Below the pieces are notes generated by a model. It had not been told where the DNA came from. It ran no database searches and worked only from the letters and a program-made list of their open reading frames with translations. The translations under genes were made by a program, and so were the position numbers. A stretch of 10,831 nucleotides of DNA from Thermosulfurimonas sp. GTDB taxonomy: Bacteria; Desulfobacterota; Thermodesulfobacteria; Thermodesulfobacteriales; Thermodesulfobacteriaceae. Positions 6,507 through 10,831 of this stretch are shown here, one piece after another. The DNA is taken from assembly GCA_015487645.1 (NCBI GenBank), contig WFPH01000192.1, positions 1 through 10,831 on the forward strand, given 5' to 3'. The first letter of the stretch is position 1, and each line of letters opens with the position of its first letter.

Positions 6507-6782
6507 ATGGATAGGGAAAAACTAAGAAAAATTCTGGCTAGTTTAAGTTTTTCCGCGCTTTTAGCCTCTGGAGGCGGATTAGCTCTCCCATCTGGAGGTC
6601 TGGGGCAGAGTGGCTGAAGCGGTTGAGGCTCTAGGAAGGGCGGCGGAGCCGCTCAAATGGAAAAGGCTATTTCCCCTGACAGGGAGACCGAAAATGCTAC
6701 GGAGAATGCCACCGAGAATGCTACTCAGAAACCCGAGACCAAACTCCCTCCTAAGCCCGCGGGCAAAAGCGGTTGAGCTTAA
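6507..6782 (+). CDS. Predicted selenocysteine-containing RiPP precursor, three in-frame UGA (SbtA-like)
   Basis: The ATG at 6507 has GGAGG (6496-6500) 6 nt before it. Read conventionally it stops after 36 residues at TGA 6615. If TGA means selenocysteine (U), the frame runs through 6615, 6624 and 6774 to a TAA at 6780-6782, giving 91 residues. All three TGAs follow Ser-Gly: QSGUSGUGS at residues 34-42 and KSGUA at 87-91. The leader (about 1-35) starts with a charged MDREKLRK, then hydrophobic and Gly-rich ASLSFSALLASGGG and LPSGG. Residues 62-73 are a perfect (ENAT)x3 repeat followed by a Pro/Lys-rich linker. Two SECIS-like hairpins follow the UGAs. The next gene, 23 nt on, is a radical SAM/SPASM enzyme. 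This resembles the predicted selenobiotic family targets (SbtA) as I remember them; the chemistry is unproven. If UGA is not recoded, only the 36-residue peptide is made. An ORF caller would miss this gene. Confidence 0.72.
6638..6654 (+). promoter_or_regulatory. SECIS-like hairpin for the first two UGA codons
   Basis: GGGCGGC (6638-6644) pairs with GCCGCTC (6648-6654): seven pairs, one of them G-U, closing a GGA triloop. The stem begins 11 nt after UGA 6624-6626 and the loop G lies 19 nt after it (28 nt after UGA 6615-6617). Bacterial SECIS elements are stem-loops just downstream of UGA with a G in the first two loop positions, about 16-37 nt from the codon, and this fits. A competing fold, GGCTC (6627-6631) with GAGCC (6646-6650), is possible. 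Confidence 0.6.
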
Positions 6783-6786
6783 TCTC

Positions 6787-6803
6787 CGGCCCTGGAGGGG
6801 CCG
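6787..6803 (+). promoter_or_regulatory. SECIS-like hairpin for the third UGA, containing the maturase RBS
   Basis: CGGCCC (6787-6792) pairs perfectly with GGGCCG (6798-6803) around a TGGAG loop with G in the second position. The stem starts 10 nt after UGA 6774-6776 and the loop starts 17 nt after it, in the range expected for a bacterial SECIS. GGAGG (6794-6798), the ribosome-binding site for the GTG at 6806, lies in the loop and the 3' arm, so the same structure could also gate translation of the next gene. Confidence 0.6.
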
Positions 6804-6805
6804 AA

Positions 6806-8101
6806 GTGCTTTTTTACGATCTGAACCCCTCCCTGAAGGTTCAACGGCTTGGGGAGGGCTTTGAACTTTCCTGGGAGAGTCCGCACGAAGGGCGCATCTT
6901 CCGCCGGCATGCCACGGTTTACGATCTTCTGGCCCTTAAGATCGTAGCCGAGGGCCCCGATTTACGGGAAATTGCCCGAAAGGAAGGGGTTTCCTTAGCC
7001 CTTCTGCAGGGGGTCCTGCGGGCCGCCGCGGCCGAGGGGCTAATTTTTAAGAAACCCTCCCTACTTGAGCGGAATCAAGGTCCCTTCGCCCGAGCCTGGT
7101 TCCCCTCTGAGAGCTTCCGTCGGACAGAAGTTTTTACTCTCCAGTGGCATCTTACCCAGCGCTGTGATCTCTCCTGTCGACACTGTTACGACCGAAGTTT
7201 CCGCCGTGAAGTTGCCTTGGAAGAGGCCCTATGGATTTTGGATGAATTTTACCGTTTCTGTGAAAGAGTAAGGGCTTATGGCCAGATCTCTTTTTCCGGA
7301 GGGAATCCTTTCCTTCATCCCCACTTTTTTGAAATTTACCGCCAGGCTGCCGAGAGGGGATTTACTCTGGCCATTCTAGGGAATCCTGTGCCTCAGTCCT
7401 GGCTGGAGAAGTTGCTGGAGATCGAACCTCCGGTCTTTTATCAGGTGAGTTTAGAAGGACTTGAGTCCACTAACGATTACCTTCGGGGCCCGGGACATTT
7501 CAGGCGCACGCTCCATTTCCTGAAAACACTTAAAGAATACGGAGTCTCGGCCAGCGTGATGTTAACCCTCCATGCTGAAAATTTAAAAGAAGTGCTTCCG
7601 TTAGCTGAAAGACTGGTGGGTTTGGTGGATACTTTCTCTTTCAACCGACTGGCCCTTACAGGGCGGGGAGAGGGGCTCTCTCCGGCCGAAAAAGAGGCCT
7701 TTGAAGACTTCGTAGAACGTTATCTCGAGACCGCCGAGGCTTGGCCCCATCTTCATCTTAAGGACAATCTCTTCAATCGGTGGCTTTATCTGAAAGGAGA
7801 GGATCTCTGCGGAGGCTGTACGGGGTATGGTTGTGGAGCGGCCTTCAACTTCGTGGCTCTTCTTCCGGATGGAGAGGTACATGCTTGTCGTAAATTTCCT
7901 TCCTATTTGGGAAACCTACACCGGAAGTCTCTTTGGGACATCTACTGGTCAGAGATGGCCGAGGTTTATCGCCAGGGCCCTTCGGCGTGTCGAGGATGTC
8001 GTCTCTATGCCGTGTGCCGGGGTTGTTTGGCCGTGATCGCCACCCACGGGCTCAATCCTTTTGAGGAACGGGATCCCTTCTGCCCCGGTCCGGTTAGCTA
8101 A
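6806..8101 (+). CDS. Radical SAM/SPASM peptide maturase, SbtM-like, with N-terminal RRE
   Basis: A 431-residue radical SAM enzyme. Residues 1-75 look like a PqqD-type RiPP recognition element: beta-rich start, then YDLLALKIVAEG, LREIARKEGVS and AAAEGLIF. The radical SAM core has its [4Fe-4S] cysteines C120, C124 and C127 (CDLSCRHC) and a GGNP glycine motif at 165-168. The C-terminus is a SPASM domain for two auxiliary clusters: C335, C338, C343, C361, then CxxCx5CxxC at 395-407 and C426. Such enzymes modify ribosomal peptides; the obvious substrate is the Ser-Gly-Sec peptide just upstream, and I infer a thio(seleno)oxazole-type or sactionine-like modification. The GTG at 6806 is chosen for its GGAGGGG site 5-7 nt upstream; a TTG at 6773 has no such site. 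The 3' end overlaps the convergent DUF434 gene by 8 bp. Confidence 0.85.
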   Translation: MLFYDLNPSLKVQRLGEGFELSWESPHEGRIFRRHATVYDLLALKIVAEGPDLREIARKEGVSLALLQGVLRAAAAEGLIFKKPSLLERNQGPFARAWFPSESFRRTEVFTLQWHLTQRCDLSCRHCYDRSFRREVALEEALWILDEFYRFCERVRAYGQISFSGGNPFLHPHFFEIYRQAAERGFTLAILGNPVPQSWLEKLLEIEPPVFYQVSLEGLESTNDYLRGPGHFRRTLHFLKTLKEYGVSASVMLTLHAENLKEVLPLAERLVGLVDTFSFNRLALTGRGEGLSPAEKEAFEDFVERYLETAEAWPHLHLKDNLFNRWLYLKGEDLCGGCTGYGCGAAFNFVALLPDGEVHACRKFPSYLGNLHRKSLWDIYWSEMAEVYRQGPSACRGCRLYAVCRGCLAVIATHGLNPFEERDPFCPGPVS

Positions 8102-8744
8102 AAGGTTTCAGGATCGGTCTTCTCAGGACGCGGAGGATGAGATGTCCGGCGAGATCGAAAACCTTTGCGGCCCGATCAAGGAGAGGGCCATCGGCCGTGC
8201 AGACCACCTCACCCTTTAGAACCAGATGTTCGGCCTCCTTCACGGCCCGAAACTCTCCCTGGATTCCCAGAGGTTTAAGCAAGGTCCGGCGTAGCCTGGC
8301 GGCGAGCTCCCCCGAGCCCGAGACCGGGGCGTCGAGATAGAGGCCAAGGAAGGCCGGAGGATAGGCCCGGAAAAAGCGCCTCAATAATTCTTCGATCACG
8401 GGAAGCTCCGGGGCGAGCCGGAGACGGCCTCCGGCCCTTTCGGCATCTCTTATGAAACCATCCCTGGACAGGATCAGAGGACAACCGCGCAGAGCGTGGG
8501 CCAGGGTGACCAGGACGTTATATCCGTCCACGGTGACCAGCTTGCCCGTAAGCTCCCGGGCGCGGGTGCGTTTTCGCCGGCGGACAAGGGCTATGTCCCG
8601 TGGCACGGTCGCCCGCAGGAGAAGCTCTCGAAGCTTAGCCGTAAGCCGGTAGCGGTCGCCCACCAGTTTGAGGGCCGCCTTTTCCGGATAACCCCGGTCA
8701 AGGAGCCAGGCCAGATCTTGGGCCGCCCTTTTTAAAGTTTCCAC
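8094..8744 (-). CDS. DUF434-family protein, possible NYN/PIN-like nuclease
   Basis: A 216-residue protein I recognise as DUF434-like, a family best known from archaea and thermophilic bacteria with no settled function. The N-terminal DUF434 motif is visible as LAWLLDRGYPEKAALKLVGDR, in parts LAWLLDRGYP (11-20) and KLVGDRYRLT (26-35), followed by a very basic stretch (RRRKRTRAR, 55-63). The second half has spaced acidic residues in hydrophobic contexts: VDGYN (D73), LSRDGFIRD (D95, D100), YLDAPVSGSG (D138) and TADGPLLD (D185, D190). This resembles NYN/PIN nuclease folds, which is inference. The start is GTG with GGAGGG 10 nt upstream. It converges on the radical SAM gene with an 8-bp overlap and is divergent from leuC; any link to either is unknown. 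Confidence 0.75.
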   Translation of the reverse strand: METLKRAAQDLAWLLDRGYPEKAALKLVGDRYRLTAKLRELLLRATVPRDIALVRRRKRTRARELTGKLVTVDGYNVLVTLAHALRGCPLILSRDGFIRDAERAGGRLRLAPELPVIEELLRRFFRAYPPAFLGLYLDAPVSGSGELAARLRRTLLKPLGIQGEFRAVKEAEHLVLKGEVVCTADGPLLDRAAKVFDLAGHLILRVLRRPILKPFS

Positions 8745-8807
8745 CTTGTCGAGCCCTCCTTTTGGGGGTATTTAGAAAGTCCATTTTCGGGTAGCCGGAG
8801 GCCTCTC

Positions 8808-10091
8808 ATGGAAAGACCCATGACCATGGCGGAGAAGATCCTGGCGGATCGGGCAGGGCTCGCCAGTGTAGAGCCTGGCGAGCTGGTTGAAGTCCCGGTA
8901 GATCTCACTCTGGCCAACGATATCACGGCCCCGCTGGCCATCAAAATCTTTGAGGAGACCCGCATTAACCGGGTCTTCGATCCCGAGAGAATCGTGCTGG
9001 TCATGGACCATTTTACCCCTAATAAAGATATCAAAAGCGCCGAACAGGTGAGGATGTGTCGGGAGTTCGCCCGCCGTTTCCGCATCCGGAACTACTACGA
9101 GGGAGGCGCCTGCGGTATCGAACACGCCCTCCTGCCCGAGCTTGGGCTGGTGGTACCGGGCGACATCGTGATCGGGGCCGACAGCCACACCTGCACCTAT
9201 GGGGCCCTGGGGGCCTTTGCCACCGGGGTGGGTTCCACGGATCTGGCGGCCACCTGGATCACCGGGCGGACCTGGTTCAAGGTCCCGGAGACCATCAGGT
9301 TCGTCTACCGCGGCCGCCTCAAGCCCTGGGTGACCGGGAAGGATCTCATTCTTTATACCATCGGGGACATAGGCGTGGACGGGGCCCTTTACATGGCCAT
9401 GGAGTTTGCCGGGGAGGTCATCCGGCGGCTCTCCATGGCCGAAAGGTTCACCATGGCCAACATGGCCATTGAGGCCGGAGGCAAGGTGGGCCTTATTGAG
9501 CCTGACCGCAAGATCCTCAATTATGTGAGAAGTCGGGCCCGGAGGTCGCCCCGGATATACCGGAGTGATCGGAAGGCCCGTTATCGAGAGGTTCGGGAAT
9601 ACGATTGCTCCAAGATCGAACTCCAGGTAGCCTTTCCGCATTTGCCTTCCAATGTAAAGCCGATCACCGAGATTCCGGAAATCCCCATCGATCAGGTGGT
9701 GATAGGCTCCTGCACTAATGGCCGCCTGGAGGATCTGGCCATAGCGGCCAGGATTCTCAAGGGTCGGAAGGTGAACCCCAATGTGAGGGCTATCATCATT
9801 CCGGCCACCCCTCGGATCTACCGGGAGGCTTTGCGTCGAGGGTACCTCCGGGTGTTCCTTGAGGCTGGGGCCATCGTGTCCCCGCCTACCTGCGGCCCGT
9901 GCCTCGGAGGACACATGGGTATCCTGGCCAAGGGTGAACGGGCGGTGGCTACGACCAACCGGAACTTTGTAGGGCGCATGGGGCATCCGGAAAGCGAGGT
10001 CTACCTGGCTGGGCCGGCGGTGGCCGCGGCCTCGGCGGTCCTCGGTCGTATCGGAAGCCCCGAAGAGCTTGGCCTTAAGGAGGAGGCGTAA
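8808..10091 (+). CDS. leuC: 3-isopropylmalate dehydratase large subunit (type 2 LeuC)
   Basis: The large subunit of isopropylmalate isomerase, which interconverts 2- and 3-isopropylmalate in leucine synthesis. At 427 residues it belongs to the shorter type-2/homoaconitase-like LeuC group found in archaea and many thermophilic or anaerobic bacteria. Motifs include MDHFTPNKD near residue 66, GADSHTCTYGALGAFATGVGSTD (GADSHTCTY and GAFATGVGSTD), and the [4Fe-4S] ligands C302 (GSCTNGR), C362 and C365 (CGPCLGGHMG). The ATG at 8808 has GGAGG (8797-8801) 6 nt before it; ATGs at 8820 and 8826 lack a well-spaced site. leuD follows after 2 nt. Homoaconitase activity on a longer homologous substrate cannot be excluded by sequence alone. 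Confidence 0.93.
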   Translation: MERPMTMAEKILADRAGLASVEPGELVEVPVDLTLANDITAPLAIKIFEETRINRVFDPERIVLVMDHFTPNKDIKSAEQVRMCREFARRFRIRNYYEGGACGIEHALLPELGLVVPGDIVIGADSHTCTYGALGAFATGVGSTDLAATWITGRTWFKVPETIRFVYRGRLKPWVTGKDLILYTIGDIGVDGALYMAMEFAGEVIRRLSMAERFTMANMAIEAGGKVGLIEPDRKILNYVRSRARRSPRIYRSDRKARYREVREYDCSKIELQVAFPHLPSNVKPITEIPEIPIDQVVIGSCTNGRLEDLAIAARILKGRKVNPNVRAIIIPATPRIYREALRRGYLRVFLEAGAIVSPPTCGPCLGGHMGILAKGERAVATTNRNFVGRMGHPESEVYLAGPAVAAASAVLGRIGSPEELGLKEEA

Positions 10092-10093
10092 AC

Positions 10094-10609
10094 ATGATGC
10101 GCGTGAGGGGGCGAGCCTTTAAGTTTGGAGACAACGTGGACACCGATGTCATTATTCCTGCGCGGTATCTCAATACCACCGATCCCAAAGAACTGGCCAA
10201 ACACTGTATGGAAGACGCCGATCCAGATTTTGTGAAGAAGGTGCAGCCCGGAGATATCATTGTGGCCGGAAGGAACTTCGGCTGTGGTTCCTCGAGGGAA
10301 CATGCGCCTGTTGCTATCAAGGCTGCCGGTATCTCCTGCGTGATTGCGGAAAGTTTTGCCCGCATTTTCTACCGCAACGCCTTCAATACCGGTCTTCTTA
10401 TTCTGGAAAGTCCGGAAGCCAGCCGGGACATAGAGGAGGGTGATGAGCTCGAGGTCGATCCCGAATCCGGCGAGATAAGGAATCTTACCAAGGGTAAGGT
10501 CTACAAAGTCAAACCTCTCCCGCCTTTCATGAGAGAACTGCTCAAGGACGGGGGACTTATTCCCCACTTGATTTGTAAGTACCGTAACGCTCGGCTCGAA
10601 GACGAGTAG
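10094..10609 (+). CDS. leuD: 3-isopropylmalate dehydratase small subunit LeuD
   Basis: The 171-residue swivel-domain small subunit that pairs with LeuC. It shows GDNVDTDVIIPARYL (12-26), the conserved GRNFGCGSSREHAP and AESFARIFYRNAFNTG, and the C-terminal GLIPHLICKY. The ATG at 10094 is 2 nt after the leuC stop, with a strong AAGGAGGAGG site that lies in the last codons of leuC, so the pair is co-expressed. A second ATG at 10097 is also possible. In this family the loop after D-T-D, here YLNT (25-28), contributes to substrate choice: homoaconitases tend to have YLRT and isopropylmalate isomerases YLV-type loops, so YLNT is neither. Confidence 0.94.
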   Translation: MMRVRGRAFKFGDNVDTDVIIPARYLNTTDPKELAKHCMEDADPDFVKKVQPGDIIVAGRNFGCGSSREHAPVAIKAAGISCVIAESFARIFYRNAFNTGLLILESPEASRDIEEGDELEVDPESGEIRNLTKGKVYKVKPLPPFMRELLKDGGLIPHLICKYRNARLEDE

Positions 10610-10637
10610 TTGACAGAAAGATCAGCCCTTTTAAAAT
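10610..10637 (+). promoter_or_regulatory. Promoter of the tRNA-Arg gene
   Basis: A consensus TTGACA (10610-10615), starting one base after the leuD stop, is 16 nt from TAAAAT (10632-10637). The expected start lies a few bases before the mature tRNA 5' end at 10649. A strong promoter this close is typical of stable RNA genes. Confidence 0.7.
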
Positions 10638-10648
10638 TTTGGAAAGAC

Positions 10649-10722
10649 GGGCGCGTAGCTCAGTTGGATAGAGCGTTGGCCTCCGGAGCCAGAGGTCGTG
10701 GGTTCGAATCCCGCCGCGCCCT
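10649..10722 (+). tRNA. tRNA-Arg, anticodon CCG
   Basis: A complete 74-nt cloverleaf: acceptor GGGCGCG (10649-10655) pairs with CGCGCCC (10715-10721); D-arm GCTC-AGTTGGATA-GAGC; anticodon stem TTGGC/GCCAG around the loop CTCCGGA with anticodon CCG (reads CGG, Arg); a 5-nt variable loop; and T-arm GTGGG-TTCGAAT-CCCGC (10698-10714). The A in the D-loop expected for bacterial arginine tRNAs is present. The CCA end is not encoded (TCTA follows the acceptor stem) and the discriminator base is U, where A or G is usual for tRNA-Arg. Confidence 0.96.
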
Positions 10723-10831
10723 CTAACGTTTCCTTTTCTTCTTTTTCTTTCGGGCCCGCTGATCCAGCGAGCAGCTATCCATGGAAGCTCAGGTAGGTAT
10801 TCCCAGACGGGGAAGGATCACCTGATTGAGA
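10723..10831. other. Downstream tail with T/C-rich tract and unassigned minus-strand open frame
   Basis: After the tRNA comes a T/C-rich tract (about 10729-10750) that may help end its transcription. On the minus strand a frame enters from beyond the window as LNQVILPRLGIPT, meets TGA at 10791-10789, and then continues without another stop as ASMDSC and a Lys/Arg-rich tail to TAG at 10725-10723. Either a gene ends at the TGA, or the TGA is read through. I do not recognise the protein, and the lysine run may merely mirror the T/C tract. No other feature is visible here. Confidence 0.3.

Noticed and set aside
6507..6617. Reading the small gene as an ordinary 36-residue peptide ending at the first TGA
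   Set aside because: This leaves unexplained the repeated Ser-Gly-TGA motif, the third-position-only variation in the downstream ENAT repeat and the spaced hairpins; kept only as the fallback if the organism lacks selenocysteine insertion.
6597..6690. A stretch resembling a tRNA-Ser/Leu D-arm (GAGTGGCTGAAGCGG) that might mark a tRNA gene
   Set aside because: There is no T-arm (no GGTTCGAATCC-like segment), no acceptor stem of 7 bp and no sensible anticodon arm; the segment is better explained as the Ser-Gly-Sec coding region.
6610..6864. An 84-codon plus-strand frame starting at a GTG inside the selenopeptide gene
   Set aside because: It is Arg/Leu/Pro-rich with no motif, has no well-placed ribosome-binding site, and overlaps both the ENAT-repeat frame and the maturase start.
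8772..9986. A 404-codon open frame on the minus strand across leuC
   Set aside because: It is antisense to a gene with clear Fe-S and substrate motifs, has low-complexity composition (Gly/His/Pro-rich) and no recognisable motif; it is a codon-bias shadow.
1..10831. CRISPR arrays, insertion sequences, attachment sites or a replication origin
   Set aside because: No regularly spaced direct repeats, transposase motifs, terminal inverted repeats or DnaA-box clusters are visible.

Overview
The window looks like chromosomal DNA of a thermophilic, Gram-negative anaerobe, perhaps a Thermodesulfobacteria or other Desulfobacterota-type lineage. The basis is GC-rich genes, strong Shine-Dalgarno sites, an lpxC gene (so lipid A), a type-2 LeuCD pair, and a gene set dominated by short, tightly packed housekeeping operons. 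This placement is inference from gene content and flavour, not a database match.

Layout. Positions 1-1013 (+) hold the 3' end of rnc and all of era, joined by an ATGA overlap. lpxC (1179-2096) and a SlyD-like FKBP isomerase (2192-2659) follow on the + strand, each with its own promoter candidate. From 6349 back to 2639 (- strand) runs one compact operon: a YebC-family translation/regulatory protein, ruvC, ruvA, ruvB and panB. Its promoter is just upstream of yebC, with a possible second promoter before ruvB. slyD and panB converge and overlap by 21 bp.

Divergent from yebC, behind a good extended -10 promoter, is the most notable part of the window (6451-8101, +). A small gene has three in-frame TGA codons, each directly after Ser-Gly. 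It is followed by a radical SAM/SPASM enzyme with an N-terminal RRE-like domain. I read this as a two-gene RiPP cassette whose precursor carries three selenocysteines. It resembles what I recall of the predicted selenobiotic (SbtA/SbtM, thio(seleno)oxazole) families. Two SECIS-like hairpins start 11 and 10 nt after the second and third UGA. A tandem ENAT repeat beyond the first two UGAs differs between units only at third codon positions, which supports translation through them. The third hairpin also contains the ribosome-binding site of the maturase gene.

A DUF434-type protein (8744-8094, -) converges on the maturase gene. leuC and leuD (8808-10609, +) encode isopropylmalate dehydratase for leucine synthesis, and a tRNA-Arg(CCG) with its own consensus promoter follows. 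The last 109 bases hold a T/C-rich tract and the possible 3' end of a minus-strand gene.

The housekeeping blocks cover rRNA processing/ribosome assembly (rnc-era), envelope lipid A (lpxC), protein folding (slyD), Holliday-junction processing (ruvABC), pantothenate (panB) and leucine (leuCD). The cassette at 6451-8101 stands apart as accessory secondary metabolism that would depend on the host's selenocysteine machinery, none of which lies in this window.
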